From the NCBI RefSeq assembly GCF_900111805.1, contig NZ_FOJN01000011.1:102271-166270 (forward strand): a DNA stretch of 64,000 bases. The letters run 5' to 3'. The position numbers were made by a program, and so were the translations under genes. This document shows positions 46,101 to 56,604 of the stretch, in pieces. The DNA comes from Rhodococcoides kroppenstedtii. Its GTDB lineage: Bacteria > Actinomycetota > Actinomycetes > Mycobacteriales > Mycobacteriaceae. The stretch's first letter is position 1. Each line of letters opens with the position of its first letter. The notes beneath the pieces are model-generated. The model did not search any database. It was given only the letters and a program-made list of their open reading frames with translations, and was not told the DNA's origin.

Positions 46101-46628
46101 ATGATGGAGACCATGGTCGGCAGACTTCCCTTCGGCGTCACCCCCGAGCAGCCCGGCGAGGGCCAGGAATCGGTGTGGGACTACCCGCGCCCGCCCCGAC
46201 TCGAGTCCTCGACGCGGCACCTGGTGGTCCGGTTCGGCGACGCGGTCGTCGCCGACAGCACGTCGGCGTACCGCGTGCTCGAGACCAGTCACCCTCCGAC
46301 GTGGTACGTCCCGCGTGACGACGTCGATTCCGCGCGTCTGCGTCGATCCCGCGCGCGTTCGACGATGTGCGAGTGGAAGGGAGCCGCCACCTACTGGGAC
46401 GTGCTGGGCGACGACGGCGCCGTCCTCGAGGCCGGCGCGTGGAGCTACGAGACGCCGACTCCAACGTTCGCGGACATCGCCGGCGCCCTGTCCTTCTCCC
46501 CCGCCCAGCTGACGTGCGAACTCGACGGGGAGGTCGCCCGGGCCCAGGAGGGCGGCTTCTACGCCGGGTGGATCACCTCGGACGTGGTCGGCCCCTTCAA
46601 GGGGATTCCGGGCAGCTGGGGGTGGTGA
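46101..46628 (+). CDS. DUF427 domain protein
   Basis: About 175 residues with the DUF427 core (RHLVVRFGDAVVADSTSAYRVLETSHPPTWYVPRDDV...TMCEWKGAATYWDV) and a C-terminal FYAGWITSDVVGPFKGIPGSWGW. Function is not established. Several in-frame starts exist (46089, 46101, 46104, 46113) and none is clearly favoured. Its stop overlaps the next start (GTGA). Confidence 0.82.
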   Translation: MMETMVGRLPFGVTPEQPGEGQESVWDYPRPPRLESSTRHLVVRFGDAVVADSTSAYRVLETSHPPTWYVPRDDVDSARLRRSRARSTMCEWKGAATYWDVLGDDGAVLEAGAWSYETPTPTFADIAGALSFSPAQLTCELDGEVARAQEGGFYAGWITSDVVGPFKGIPGSWGW

Positions 46629-46951
46629 CGATCGGCGAGTTCGGCGCGAACGACCGCTACGCGCACTCCGACGTCGCCGAGCGGTCTCGACGCGAGAAGG
46701 CCGTCGCATTGGCGCGCTACCTCTGGGACCGCGGCATCGATTCCGGTGAGCTGGCGACGATGCCGGCGGCCACCCGTCGCAAACTGGCGCGCGCGGCCGA
46801 CATCAATCCACCGAGTACCGACGAGACCTGGACGGTGGTCGCCGGGCTTCTCGACGAGAAGGACGCATGGGCGGCCGGGCGAGCCGAGGAGACGCGGCCG
46901 CACCGGGACGAGAAGATCCTCTGGGTCAAGCCCCCCGTCCGTCCCTGGTGA
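46625..46951 (+). CDS. Hypothetical protein coupled to the DUF427 gene
   Basis: A 108-residue soluble, charged protein starting GTG 46625 within the DUF427 stop (GTGA). It has an Arg/Ala-rich helical N-terminal half and ends DEKILWVKPPVRPW. No family is recognised. The overlap suggests a functional link with DUF427. Confidence 0.7.
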   Translation: MTIGEFGANDRYAHSDVAERSRREKAVALARYLWDRGIDSGELATMPAATRRKLARAADINPPSTDETWTVVAGLLDEKDAWAAGRAEETRPHRDEKILWVKPPVRPW

Positions 46952-47281
46952 TCACGCCGCACCCAACAGACGCAGCACCGCCGTCACCGCGGCCGCGCCG
47001 ACCACGACGACGACGAACGGGGCTCGGCGCCAGGCGAGGACGGCGGCCACGAGCACACCGGCCGGGAGGGCGAATCCCGACGCCGTGACGCCGGCCGGAA
47101 ACGCGGACGTCGCGACCAGCGCGACGAAGACGACGGCCACCGCGACGTCCAGGGTCCGTTCCGCGGCGGGAGTCAGAGTCCGTCTGCCGCGCAACACGAT
47201 TCCGCCCAGCCGGAGCAGGTAGGTGCCGGCCGCGAGTCCGAGTACGCCGAGGACCAGGACCGTGGCGCTCGCCGTGCTCAC
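46952..47281 (-). CDS. azlD: AzlD-family branched-chain amino acid exporter subunit
   Basis: A 109-residue membrane protein with three to four helices and the AzlD motif GTYLLRLGGIVL. It works with AzlC in amino-acid export. GTG 47281 overlaps the azlC stop (GTGA). Confidence 0.85.
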   Translation of the reverse strand: MSTASATVLVLGVLGLAAGTYLLRLGGIVLRGRRTLTPAAERTLDVAVAVVFVALVATSAFPAGVTASGFALPAGVLVAAVLAWRRAPFVVVVVGAAAVTAVLRLLGAA

Positions 47282-47970
47282 GATGCGCTCCGCTCTCGGC
47301 GGAGCACGATCGGTACCACCACGGCCAGCGCGACCACCACCGACACCCCCGCGGGCACCACCGTGTTCGCGAGGAGCGCGACGACGGCTCCGGCGAGCGC
47401 CGCGCGCCGTGTGATGCGGTCGCGCAATGCCGGCATCACCAGGGCGAGCAGGACGGCGGGGAAGGCGGCGTCGAGTCCGAGGGCGTCGGAATCGGCGACG
47501 ACGGACCCCACCGCGGTGCCGACCAGCACCCCGAGATTCCACAGCACGAACAGCACGATCGAGGAGAACCAGTAGGTGCGACGTCGCCCGGCCGTCGTGG
47601 TCGCCGCGGTGGCGAAGGCGACGGACTCGTCGGTCACCAGATGGGCCCCGAGAAGACGGGTGGCCGCCTTGTCTCCCAGCAAGGGAGCGACGGAGAACGC
47701 CAGCGGGGTGAGACGGCCGTTGATCAGGAGCGCGCCGAGCGCGGCGGCGAGCACGGTTCCGCCCGAGGCGAGGACCCCGACGAAGACGAATTGCGACGCG
47801 CCCGCGAAGACGACCACCGAAAGCAGGACCGGAAGCCACCACGGGAGGCCCGAGGCCACGGCGATGGCGCCCAGCGACGCTCCCACCAGGGCGTCGGCCA
47901 GGCACACCACCAGGATGTCCCGCACCGCGACGTCCGGATCGTGCCGGATCGTTCGCATCATCGAACGCAT
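47278..47970 (-). CDS. azlC: AzlC-family branched-chain amino acid exporter
   Basis: A 230-residue membrane protein with AzlC signatures FAGASQFVFVGVL, NGRLTPLAFSVAPLL and DESVAFA. ATG 47970 is very close to GGAG, so 47961 or 47958 may be used instead. It is divergent from the XRE-cupin regulator at 48055, its likely controller. Confidence 0.88.
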   Translation of the reverse strand: MRSMMRTIRHDPDVAVRDILVVCLADALVGASLGAIAVASGLPWWLPVLLSVVVFAGASQFVFVGVLASGGTVLAAALGALLINGRLTPLAFSVAPLLGDKAATRLLGAHLVTDESVAFATAATTTAGRRRTYWFSSIVLFVLWNLGVLVGTAVGSVVADSDALGLDAAFPAVLLALVMPALRDRITRRAALAGAVVALLANTVVPAGVSVVVALAVVVPIVLRRERSAS

Positions 47971-48054
47971 GACTCCTACGATGAACGGTAGCGGCCCGGT
48001 TCGTCAAGACGAACGATCGACGCATGTGCCGAACGGTGTGCCAGAATGGTCGCC

Positions 48055-48612
48055 GTGCCGTCCGACCGCGCCCCCATCGCCGCGATCGCCGCCTCCCTGG
48101 TGCGCGAGCGGCGTCGTACCGGCCTGTCCCTCGCGGAGGTCGCCCGCCGCGCCGGAATCGCCAAATCGACTCTGTCGCAGCTCGAATCGGGCACCGGCAA
48201 CCCCAGCGTCGAGACGCTCTGGGCGTTGTCGGTGACCCTCGACGTCCCGTTCGCCCGGTTGGTCGAACCGACCCGCCAGGAGGTACGCCTCGTGCGCCGC
48301 GGCGAGGGTCCGGCCATCGCCTCCGACGCGGCCGAGTACAGCGCCACACTGCTGACGTCCTGCCCGCCGAACGCGCGTCGGGACGTCTACCTCATCGCCG
48401 CCGATCCCGGCAGCCCCCGCCTGTCCGATCCCCACATGCACGGCGTCGTCGAACACGTGGTGCTCGGCACCGGCCGCGCGCGCCTCGGGCCGGTGGACGA
48501 CCCGGTCGAGCTGCTCCCGGGCGACTACCTCTCCTACCCCGGCGACGTGCCCCACGTCTTCGAGGCTCTGGAACCGGGTACCACCGCGACCATGATCACC
48601 GAGCAGTACTGA
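48055..48612 (+). CDS. XRE-cupin regulator next to azlCD
   Basis: A 185-residue regulator with an XRE helix-turn-helix (about 8-65, LSLAEVARRAGIAKSTLSQLESGTGNPSVETLWAL) and a C-terminal cupin sensor (HMHGVVEHVVLGTGRARLG...PGDYLSYPGDVPHVF). CAGAAT at 48042-48047 lies seven bases before GTG 48055, so leaderless; ATG 48046 is an alternative but overlaps the -10. The divergent layout suggests it controls azlCD. Confidence 0.85.
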   Translation: MPSDRAPIAAIAASLVRERRRTGLSLAEVARRAGIAKSTLSQLESGTGNPSVETLWALSVTLDVPFARLVEPTRQEVRLVRRGEGPAIASDAAEYSATLLTSCPPNARRDVYLIAADPGSPRLSDPHMHGVVEHVVLGTGRARLGPVDDPVELLPGDYLSYPGDVPHVFEALEPGTTATMITEQY

Positions 48613-48622
48613 CGCGCCGGGG

Positions 48623-49009
48623 TCACACCCGGACGAGCGGCAACCAGTGCGCCACCTCGCCGGCCCGCCCACCGGACGCCGTCACGCCCGCACCCCGCAC
48701 GGCGTCGGCGAACTCGGTCCGGCCGGTCACGAGCAGCAGCCACGTCCGCGGATCGCACTCCACCACGTTGGGCGGCGTGCCGCGCGTGTGCCGGGGCCCG
48801 ACGATGCACTGCACCGCGACGAACGGCGGTACCCGCACCTCGACACTCGATCCCGGCGCGGTCTGCTCGAGCGTCCGGGCGCTGAGCCGCACGGCGGCCG
48901 CGAGCTCGGCGCGAGGAGGCTTCGGGACCGACGGGTCGTCGAGCCAGGCGGACACCGCGATCAGCGACGCTCGGAGTTCGGCCGGGTCCACGGTTTTCGA
49001 CGGTGCCAC
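48623..49009 (-). CDS. Sterol-carrier-like protein
   Basis: A 128-residue protein with the pattern VRVPPFVAVQCI...HTRGTPPNVVECDPRTWLLLVTG, matching the sterol carrier-like family that sits beside purF in mycobacteria (Rv0807). It lacks a signal peptide. Ligand unknown. GTG 49009 has CGGAG and a GACACT -10-like hexamer upstream. Confidence 0.8.
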   Translation of the reverse strand: MAPSKTVDPAELRASLIAVSAWLDDPSVPKPPRAELAAAVRLSARTLEQTAPGSSVEVRVPPFVAVQCIVGPRHTRGTPPNVVECDPRTWLLLVTGRTEFADAVRGAGVTASGGRAGEVAHWLPLVRV

Positions 49010-49192
49010 GGCTCCGAGTGTCCCACCCCCGCCGATCGACCTGCGTCACGGTCCACATCTCGGTCGAATTGACGGGATCCCGTCTATCAGGCGCAGTTGT
49101 GGACACTCAGGCATGCCGCACGGTACCCACCGGGATGTCGAACCATACCCAGCGGGCGAGCGAGACCTCCCCGGCGCTCGTCACGCCCGCTC

Positions 49193-51010
49193 CTACTTCT
49201 CCGGACCGTCCGCGTCGGCGTACTCGACCATGACCGCGCGGATGCGCTCGGTGTCGGCCTGCGTCCAGCCCTCCGGCGCCGCGACGGCCGCGAACCCGTC
49301 GAGCACCGTGGTGCCGTAGTTGTGCCCGTGGCCGTCGGGCACCCCGGCCGCGTTGGTCAGATCGGCGCTCACCTGCCAGAACGTGACGAACGGGAACCAC
49401 CGCATGCTGGGCAGGCGGTCGTACCCGGGCGGTTCGGCCAGCCAGTCGGGCCGCTGGAACAGCAGGTCCGGCGTCCACCACACGATCGGGTCGGACGGGT
49501 GCTGGATGTACAGCACGCGTGGGAACGGCCACTCGCCGGACAGTGCCTCGACGTCGCGGGTGCTGTCCGCGAAGCGCATGAGCAGGCCGCCGGCGTACAC
49601 GGGTTCCACCTCGGGGGTGCCCGGGTCGCGGCGGTCGACGTAGGTGGACCAGATGCGGTTGGAGTTCGGCGGCCCCACCCACAGCACGCCGTCGACGGTG
49701 CTGCGGATGTCCGCGATGTCGGCGAAGGCTCCTTCGCCGGCCTGCGTGCCGAGGCTCTCCCCGTAGACGTACAGCTTGGGCCTGGTCGGGGCGGGCTCCT
49801 GTTCCCAGCGCGCGTGCACCCGGTCGATGAGGTTCTTGCCCGCGGCGGCCGCCTTCTCCCGGTCGGCGAGGAAGGAGATCCAGCTCGGCAGATACGAGTA
49901 CTGCGACGCCACCAGAGCCACGTCGCCCTCGTACATCAGCTCCACCGCGCGCGCGGCCGTCGGGTTGACCCAGCCAGTGCCCGTGGTCGGGATGACGACG
50001 ACGGCCCGACGAGAGAACGCGTCCGTGCGGTCGAGCTCCTGGATCAGCAGATCCATACGCTGCTCGGACGTCTCGGCGCTCTCGAGGCCGGCGTACACCC
50101 GGATGGCCTGCTTCGACTCCCGTCCGGTGGCGCGGCGCATCTCCTCGGCGTCGAGTCCGCCGGAGACGAAGTTGCGGCCCTCGAAACCCAGTGTGTCCCA
50201 GTCGACCACCGAGCCGGGCCCACCGGACCGCTCCGGGACCGTCGGCTGTTCGGCGCCCTCTCGGGTGTTGCCGTTCTGCGTGCTGAACACCGAATTCGCG
50301 ATACTCATGGTGCCGCGCAGCAACACACCCTGCACCAGTGTCACCAGGACCACGATCACCAGGACGAAGCCCACCAGGTTGGCCACCCACTGCGGCAGAC
50401 GGATCAGACGCAGCAGGTTCCGCACCAGGAAGCGACGGAAGTCGCGGATCACCCGCCAGAGTCCGATGAGCACGCCGGCCACGACCAGGCTGATGATGCC
50501 GGTGCGGATGAACCCGGTGCTGGTCAGCCCCTCGGCGTTCATGAGCGCGGCGAGTTGGCGCTGCCACTCGGCGGAGGCGTAGAGCATGACGGCACCCGCC
50601 ACGGCCCCGACGATCGGCACGGCCACGACGATGCCGCGCTCGACACGCGGAGGGAGCGGCCACCAGGGTTGCTGCCGCAGCACGGTCCGCAACATCACCC
50701 ACCCCACCGCGACACCGACGCCGTAGCCGATCGCGGCGGTGATACCGCTGACGATGCCCTGGAACAGCCACCCGCGCGGCAGCAGCGACGGCGTCAGGGA
50801 CCAGCAGAAGAACAGCGCTGCGAACGCGAGTCCGGTGACGTCGAGCCGCAGCAGTCCCCACGCCCACACCACCGCAGGATGCTTCCGCACGGTGTGCGTC
50901 GCCGTGGCGAGCACGTAGGCGGGCAGCTCCTCGAACGAGTGCGGCCGGGGGATCTCGTCCTCGGAGTCCGTGCCGCCCCGCCCCGGTGACCGCGTGGAGG
51001 TGTCGGTCAC
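49193..51010 (-). CDS. Membrane alpha/beta-hydrolase (Abhydrolase_9 type)
   Basis: A 605-residue protein with about five transmembrane helices in the first 240 residues and a C-terminal alpha/beta-hydrolase domain whose nucleophile elbow is YGESLGTQAGEG. The two-part layout matches the actinobacterial Abhydrolase_9 N-terminal/catalytic family. Substrate unknown. It begins 31 bases after purL and is probably co-transcribed. Confidence 0.87.
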   Translation of the reverse strand: MTDTSTRSPGRGGTDSEDEIPRPHSFEELPAYVLATATHTVRKHPAVVWAWGLLRLDVTGLAFAALFFCWSLTPSLLPRGWLFQGIVSGITAAIGYGVGVAVGWVMLRTVLRQQPWWPLPPRVERGIVVAVPIVGAVAGAVMLYASAEWQRQLAALMNAEGLTSTGFIRTGIISLVVAGVLIGLWRVIRDFRRFLVRNLLRLIRLPQWVANLVGFVLVIVVLVTLVQGVLLRGTMSIANSVFSTQNGNTREGAEQPTVPERSGGPGSVVDWDTLGFEGRNFVSGGLDAEEMRRATGRESKQAIRVYAGLESAETSEQRMDLLIQELDRTDAFSRRAVVVIPTTGTGWVNPTAARAVELMYEGDVALVASQYSYLPSWISFLADREKAAAAGKNLIDRVHARWEQEPAPTRPKLYVYGESLGTQAGEGAFADIADIRSTVDGVLWVGPPNSNRIWSTYVDRRDPGTPEVEPVYAGGLLMRFADSTRDVEALSGEWPFPRVLYIQHPSDPIVWWTPDLLFQRPDWLAEPPGYDRLPSMRWFPFVTFWQVSADLTNAAGVPDGHGHNYGTTVLDGFAAVAAPEGWTQADTERIRAVMVEYADADGPEK

Positions 51011-51041
51011 CGGACGGCTCGGGTCGGCCGGAACCCTCGAC

Positions 51042-53327
51042 TCAGCCGAAGAGCCTCGGCAGTGTCCCCTCGAACGCCTCGCGGAGCTCGCTCAGCGGCA
51101 CGGTGAACTGCCCCTGGAACTCCACCTCGTCCGACCCCTCGTCGGCCACGCCGATCCGCACCCACGGCAACCCCCTCGCACTGCACATTCCCGTGAACCG
51201 GGTCTCCTCGGTTCGAGGAACGGCTACGAGTACCCGCCCGGACGATTCCGAGAACATGGTCACGAAGGGGTCGACGCCCTCGGGCAGCAGGATGCGACAT
51301 CCGGACTCGCCGGCGAGGGCAGCCTCGACCACGGCCTGCGCCAACCCGCCCTCGGACAGGTCGTGCGCGGCGCTGACCAGCCCGTCGCGGCTGGCCGCGG
51401 TGAGGATGTCGGCCAGCAACTGCTCCCGGGCCAGATCGACCCGCGGGGGCACGCCGCCGAGGTGATCGTGGATCACCTGCGCCCAGATGGAGCCGTCGAA
51501 CTCGTCGTGCGTGTCACCGAGAAGGATCAGCGTCTCCCCCGGCTCGAGGCCGAGTCCCGTGGGGATGCGGCGATGAACGTCGTCGAGCACACCCAGGACG
51601 CCGACGACGGGGGTCGGCAGGATCGGCGTCGATCCGGTCTGGTTGTAGAAGCTGACGTTGCCGCCCGTGACCGGAATGCCCAGCGCCACACAGCCGTCGG
51701 CGAGTCCGCGCACCGCCTGCTGGAACTGCCACATCACGCCCGGGTCCTCGGGCGAGCCGAAGTTCAGGCAGTTGGTGACGGCCTTCGGCGTCGCGCCGGT
51801 GGTGGCGACGTTGCGGAACGCCTCCGCGAGCGCCAACTGCGCACCGCGGTAGGGGTCGAGGGCGGTGTAGCGGCCCGAGGCGTCCGTCGCGAGCGCGATG
51901 CCGCGGCCGGTCTTCTCGTCGATCCGCACCACACCGGCGTCGGCGTGCTCGGCCAGAACGGTGTTGCCGCGCACGTAGCGGTCGTACTGCTCGGTGATGA
52001 GCCGACGGCTGCAGAGCTGCGGCGAGGAGATCATGCGCAGCAACGTCTCCCGCAGCTCCACGGGGGTCGACGGGCGCGGCAGTCCCTCGGTGGTGTTCGC
52101 CACCAGCGCATCCTGAGCCGCCGGGCGCTGCACGGGCCGCTCGTAGACCGGACCCTCGTGCGCCACGGTGCGCGGCGGGACGTCGACGACGGTCTCGCCG
52201 TGCCAGGTGATCTGCAGGTTCTCGCCGTCGGTGACCTCACCGATGACGGTCGCCAGGACGTCCCACTTGGCGCAGACGGCCATGAACGCGTCGACGTTCT
52301 CCGGCGTGACCACGGCGCACATGCGCTCCTGGGACTCGCTCGAGAGCACCTCCGCGGGCGTCATGCCGGTGGCGCGCAACGGAACGCGATCGAGCTCGAT
52401 GTGCATGCCGCCGTCGCCCGCGGACGCCAGTTCCGAGGTGGCGCAGGACAATCCGGCACCGCCGAGGTCCTGGATACCGACGACGAGCTTCTGCTGGTAG
52501 AGCTCGAGGCAGCACTCGATGAGCACCTTCTCGGTGAACGGATCGCCCACCTGGACAGCGGGCAGCTTTCGCCGACCCTGTGTCTCGTCGAAGGTCTCCG
52601 AGGCCAGGACGGACACGCCGCCGATGCCGTCGAGCCCGGTGCGCGCGCCGAACAGGATGATCTTGTTGCCGGTGCCCGACGCGAACGCCAGGTGCAGGTC
52701 CTCGGTGCGCATGACGCCCGCGCACAGGGCGTTGAGGAGCGGGTTGCCGGCGTACGAGGCGTCGAAGACGGTCTCGCCGCCCACGTTGGGCAGGCCCAGG
52801 GAGTTGCCGTAGCCGCCGACCCCGCGCACGATCCCCTCGAGCACCCGGCGGGTGTCCGGCGCGTCCGCCGCACCGAACCGCAGCTGGTCCATGACCGCGA
52901 TGGGCCGTGCGCCCATGGCCATGATGTCGCGAACGATGCCGCCGACGCCGGTGGCGGCGCCCTGATACGGCTCGATGTACGACGGGTGGTTGTGGCTCTC
53001 CACCTTGAACGTGACGGCCCAGCCGTCCCCGACGTCGACGACGCCGGCGTTCTCGCCGATGCCGGCGAGCATTCCGGCCCGCATCTCGTCGGTGGTGGTC
53101 TCGCCGAAGTACTTCAGATGCACCTTGGAGGACTTGTAGGAGCAGTGCTCGCTCCACATCACCGAGTACATGGCCAGCTCGGCGTCCGTGGGACGGCGGC
53201 CGAGGATCTCCTTGATTCGGGCGTACTCGTCGTCCTTCAGGCCCAACTCGGCGTACGGCTGCGCCACGTCCGGATCGGCGGCAGCGGCGGCGACGGTATC
53301 GACCCGAGGGGTCGACTCGACAGACAC
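51042..53327 (-). CDS. purL: FGAM synthase subunit PurL
   Basis: A 761-residue small-type PurL, requiring PurQ and PurS. Motifs include [49 protein letters not shown] and [11 protein letters not shown]. It catalyses ATP-dependent amidation of FGAR in purine synthesis. Confidence 0.98.
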   Translation of the reverse strand: MSVESTPRVDTVAAAAADPDVAQPYAELGLKDDEYARIKEILGRRPTDAELAMYSVMWSEHCSYKSSKVHLKYFGETTTDEMRAGMLAGIGENAGVVDVGDGWAVTFKVESHNHPSYIEPYQGAATGVGGIVRDIMAMGARPIAVMDQLRFGAADAPDTRRVLEGIVRGVGGYGNSLGLPNVGGETVFDASYAGNPLLNALCAGVMRTEDLHLAFASGTGNKIILFGARTGLDGIGGVSVLASETFDETQGRRKLPAVQVGDPFTEKVLIECCLELYQQKLVVGIQDLGGAGLSCATSELASAGDGGMHIELDRVPLRATGMTPAEVLSSESQERMCAVVTPENVDAFMAVCAKWDVLATVIGEVTDGENLQITWHGETVVDVPPRTVAHEGPVYERPVQRPAAQDALVANTTEGLPRPSTPVELRETLLRMISSPQLCSRRLITEQYDRYVRGNTVLAEHADAGVVRIDEKTGRGIALATDASGRYTALDPYRGAQLALAEAFRNVATTGATPKAVTNCLNFGSPEDPGVMWQFQQAVRGLADGCVALGIPVTGGNVSFYNQTGSTPILPTPVVGVLGVLDDVHRRIPTGLGLEPGETLILLGDTHDEFDGSIWAQVIHDHLGGVPPRVDLAREQLLADILTAASRDGLVSAAHDLSEGGLAQAVVEAALAGESGCRILLPEGVDPFVTMFSESSGRVLVAVPRTEETRFTGMCSARGLPWVRIGVADEGSDEVEFQGQFTVPLSELREAFEGTLPRLFG

Positions 53328-53416
53328 GATGGGTGGGTCCTTCCCTCGGGCAGGAAATGCCGGTACGCGAGAACGACGGTGATTCTACGGCCCCGGTCCG
53401 ACCGTCTCGCAGCCCG

Positions 53417-54691
53417 TCAGACGCCCAGGAACGCGGCGAGCGCGTCGGAGTACATCTCGACGTCGTGCGCACCCATCAGTTCCCGGGCCGAGTGCATGGC
53501 CAGCTGCGGTGCGCCGACGTCGACCGTCGACAGACCGGTGCGCGACGCAGCGATGGGACCGATGGTGGATCCGCACGGCAGGTCCGCCCGGTGGACGTAC
53601 CGCTGCAGCGGGACGTCGGCACGCTCGCACGCCTGCGCGAACGCCGCCGCCCCGACGGCGTCCGTCGCGTAGCGCAGGTTCTGGTTGACCTTGAGGACGG
53701 GCCCGCCGTTGATCTCGATGCGATGCGACGGCTCGTGCCGCGCCACGTGATTGGGGTGCGTGGCGTGCGCCATGTCGCCGGAGGCGTGGATCGACGCGGC
53801 CATGGTCCGGAAGAAGTCCTCGCGAGAACCGCCGCGCGCCAGCACGATCCGCTCGAGGACGGTGTTCATCAGATCGGAGTGGGCGCCGCGGTCGGACATG
53901 CTGCCGACCTCCTCGTGATCGAACAGCGCGAGAACCGGCACCACGTCGTCGGCCTCGGCGGCGGCGGTCACCAGCGCCTCCGTCCCCGCGTAGCAGGTCC
54001 CCTGGTTGTCCAGCCGCGGCGAGCTGACCAGGTCCTCCGACAACCCCACGACCGCAGCCGGATTCAGGTCGTGGGTCATCAGCTCCCACCCGAGCACGTC
54101 GGCGTCGTCCACCCCCGCCTCGTCCGCCACGAAGGCCAGGAAGGAGCGCGGGGAGCGACCCGTTCCCCACACCGCGTCGAGATGATTCTGCGGGTCGGGA
54201 TGTACGCCCTTGCGGTCCTCGGACAGGTGAATGGCGAGCTGCGGGACCCGCAGGATGGGCCGGTCGATCCGCACGGCCACCTCCCGCACCCCCGCGCCGT
54301 CCCGGACGCCGAGGCGGCCGGAGATCCCGAGATCGCGGTCCAGCCAGGAGTTCAGCCACGCGCCGCCGTAGGGCTCGAGGGCCACCATCTGCCAGCCGGC
54401 GGAGTCACGGTCGGGGTGTTGCTTCACGCGCAGGTTGGGGCTGTCGGTGTGGCCGCCGACGATGCGGAAGGGGGCGTCGGGCGCCCGCTCGGTGGACCAC
54501 GCGATCAGCGAGCCGCCGCGCACCACCAGGTAGCGGCCGGGGTCGGTGGGCCAGGCGTCGGCTTCGGCGAGTTCGACGAATCCGTTCGCGGCCAGTTCGG
54601 CGGTCACCGTGGCGACGACGTGGAAGGGCGAGGGCGACGCGTTCACGAAGGAGCACAGTCCGGACGCGGTCGCGGAGGTGAGGGACGCCAT
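53417..54691 (-). CDS. pepC: M18 family aspartyl aminopeptidase
   Basis: A 424-residue zinc aminopeptidase. Metal and catalytic motifs are [42 protein letters not shown] and the C-terminal [13 protein letters not shown]. It removes acidic N-terminal residues from peptides. I chose ATG 54691; the open frame upstream runs through the terminator at 54729-54763. It corresponds to Rv0800 in position. Confidence 0.93.
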   Translation of the reverse strand: MASLTSATASGLCSFVNASPSPFHVVATVTAELAANGFVELAEADAWPTDPGRYLVVRGGSLIAWSTERAPDAPFRIVGGHTDSPNLRVKQHPDRDSAGWQMVALEPYGGAWLNSWLDRDLGISGRLGVRDGAGVREVAVRIDRPILRVPQLAIHLSEDRKGVHPDPQNHLDAVWGTGRSPRSFLAFVADEAGVDDADVLGWELMTHDLNPAAVVGLSEDLVSSPRLDNQGTCYAGTEALVTAAAEADDVVPVLALFDHEEVGSMSDRGAHSDLMNTVLERIVLARGGSREDFFRTMAASIHASGDMAHATHPNHVARHEPSHRIEINGGPVLKVNQNLRYATDAVGAAAFAQACERADVPLQRYVHRADLPCGSTIGPIAASRTGLSTVDVGAPQLAMHSARELMGAHDVEMYSDALAAFLGV

Positions 54692-54728
54692 GATCACCGA
54701 TCGTAGAGAGGGCGGGCCCGGAAACGAC

Positions 54729-54763
54729 GATGCCGGGCCCACCACGAGGGTGGACCCGGCATC
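54729..54763 (-). terminator. Terminator after the small peptide genes
   Basis: A 15-bp stem with one mismatch (54729-54743 with 54749-54763) lies 16 bases after the stop of the 34-residue peptide. Confidence 0.7.
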
Positions 54764-54779
54764 ACCGAGGAGGGACGAC

Positions 54780-54884
54780 TCAGCTGAAGAAGTCCAGGCC
54801 GCCGAGGAAGGTGCCGGCGCCGCCGAAGATGTCGGACACTGCGCCGAGGAACTTGGCGAGGCTCTCGAGTGAAGTGATGTCCAT
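54780..54884 (-). CDS. 34-residue amphipathic acidic peptide, PorA/PorH-like
   Basis: ATG 54884 to TGA 54780, with a near-perfect AAAGGGAG site five bases upstream. The sequence starts [20 protein letters not shown] and ends LGGLDFFS. Hydrophobic residues recur every three or four positions (3, 6, 9, 12-13, 16, 19-20), and net charge is about -3. There is no signal peptide. These traits recall the small mycomembrane pore peptides PorA/PorH of corynebacteria; homology is not proven. A second peptide with the same C-terminal FFS lies upstream. Confidence 0.7.
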   Translation of the reverse strand: MDITSLESLAKFLGAVSDIFGGAGTFLGGLDFFS

Positions 54885-55031
54885 GATTTCTCCCTTTGTG
54901 AGGTCGGTGGGCTTGTGCCCGCACCTAAGTAATTCACAGGAATGGCGAGCCCGCAACAGAACGCGTGCCATCCACATGTGACCTGAGTCAACTCATGAGT
55001 CGATCCGCGTCCCGCCCGACTCACCACGCAG

Positions 55032-55133
55032 TCAGCTGAAGAAGGACAGCGCCGAAACGATGGTGCCGAGCGCGGTGACGAAGTCCGAGAGATCTTCGAA
55101 GGACGAGAAGAGGTCGGTCAGGGAGGACGACAC
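55032..55133 (-). CDS. 33-residue amphipathic acidic peptide, PorA/PorH-like
   Basis: GTG 55133 to TGA 55032 with AAGGAG seven bases upstream. It starts [20 protein letters not shown] and ends VSALSFFS. Hydrophobic residues at 5, 8-9, 12, 15, 18-19, 22, 25-26 and 29 give a clean amphipathic helix; charge is -4 with no basic residue and eight or more serines. Same size, orientation and FFS ending as the neighbour at 54780. The upstream 178 bases are unusually A/T-rich and divergent from the amylase gene. Confidence 0.7.
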   Translation of the reverse strand: MSSSLTDLFSSFEDLSDFVTALGTIVSALSFFS

Positions 55134-55310
55134 GGGCGGGCTCCTTCTGTGGAGGTGAGGGGCGAGCACCACGCTCGCCCGCGTCAACAAGTCACACCAA
55201 GATCACTGCCGCAACAGCAACATCGTCTGTTCACTTTTACAACACGTCGTCGCCACCGACTACCGTCGTGCTCGCGCCCACACACCCTCGATCAGTTCCA
55301 GGAGACAGCC

Positions 55311-56603
55311 GTGTCCGACCACCCGGCCCCACCCGCGTCGACCGAACCGGACTGGGTGGCCCACGCCGTCTGGTGGCAGGTCTTTCCGCTGGGCTTCACG
55401 GGCGCCGAGCGGGAGAGCGCGCCGCTGACTCACCGGCTGCCGCACGTGGAGTCGTGGCTCGACTACCTGATCGACCTCGGCTGCAACGGGCTCGCGCTCG
55501 GCCCCGTCTTCGCGTCGTCGACGCACGGGTACGACACCGTGGACCATCTGACCGTCGATCCTCGCCTCGGGGACGACGCGGACTTCGACCACCTCGTCGC
55601 GGCCGCCCGCGAGAAGGGCGTCCGGATCCTGCTCGACGGCGTGTTCAACCACGTCGGCCGTGACCACCCGTGGGTGGTCGACGCCCTGCGTGACGGGCCC
55701 GATTCTTCGGCGGGACAACGCATTCGGTGGTCCGGCGACCATCCCGAGTCGTTCGAGGGGCACGACATCCTGGTGGCGTTGAACCACCGTAATCACGAGG
55801 TGCGCGATCACGTCGTCGAGATCATGACCCACTGGCTCGCCCGCGGGGCGGACGGGTGGCGACTGGATGCGGCGTACGCCGTCGACCCGTCGTTCTGGGC
55901 CGCGGTACTGCCGCGCGTGCGCGCCGAGCATCCGGATGCCTGGTTCGTCGGCGAGATGATCCACGGCGACTACGCCGCGTACGTCGGCAAGTCGGGCGTG
56001 GACTCGGTCACCCAGTACGAGCTGTGGAAGGCCACCTGGAGCGCCTTGCGCGACGGCAACTTCTTCGAACTCGCCCACGCCCTCGGCCGGCACGACGCGC
56101 TGCTGCCGACGTTCGTGCCCGCCACGTTCGTCGGCAATCACGACGTCACCCGCATCGCGTCGACCCTCGGCGACGACCGGGACGTCGACATCGCGACCGC
56201 GCTGCTGTTCTTCGTTCCCGGCACGCCCACCGTCTACTACGGCGACGAGCAGGGGTTCCGCGGCGTGAAGGAGGACCGCGTCGGGGGCGACGACGAGATC
56301 CGCCCCACGTTCCCCGCCACGCCCGCCGAGCTGTCCCCGCTGGGCCTGCCGCGCTACCGGGTGCACCAGACGATGATCTCGCTGCGCCGCCGCTTCCCGT
56401 GGCTGCGCACCACCACCGTCGACGTCGAGACGCTGACCAACACCGCGCTCACGCTGCGCGCGACGCACGACGGCACGACTCTGCGGCTCGCCTCGAATCT
56501 CGGTGACGACGCAGTCGCACGCCCGGGCGGCGACGTCCTCGCCGCCGCGGACGGCGTCGCCGACACCCTCCCGCCCCACACGTGGGCGGTCGTCCAAAGC
56601 TAG
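55311..56603 (+). CDS. GH13 alpha-amylase family protein
   Basis: A 430-residue glycoside hydrolase family 13 enzyme. Conserved regions are DGVFNHVGRDH, GWRLDAAYAVD (nucleophile Asp), WFVGEMIHGDY (acid/base Glu) and FVGNHDVTR. No signal peptide, so intracellular; probably acts on alpha-glucans or maltodextrins. GTG 55311 has CAGGAGA upstream. Confidence 0.9.
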   Translation: MSDHPAPPASTEPDWVAHAVWWQVFPLGFTGAERESAPLTHRLPHVESWLDYLIDLGCNGLALGPVFASSTHGYDTVDHLTVDPRLGDDADFDHLVAAAREKGVRILLDGVFNHVGRDHPWVVDALRDGPDSSAGQRIRWSGDHPESFEGHDILVALNHRNHEVRDHVVEIMTHWLARGADGWRLDAAYAVDPSFWAAVLPRVRAEHPDAWFVGEMIHGDYAAYVGKSGVDSVTQYELWKATWSALRDGNFFELAHALGRHDALLPTFVPATFVGNHDVTRIASTLGDDRDVDIATALLFFVPGTPTVYYGDEQGFRGVKEDRVGGDDEIRPTFPATPAELSPLGLPRYRVHQTMISLRRRFPWLRTTTVDVETLTNTALTLRATHDGTTLRLASNLGDDAVARPGGDVLAAADGVADTLPPHTWAVVQS

Positions 56604-56604
56604 C

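Noticed and set aside
54991..55000. 10-bp palindrome ACTCATGAGT between the two small peptides
   Set aside because: Short enough to occur by chance; no supporting promoter elements were convincing.
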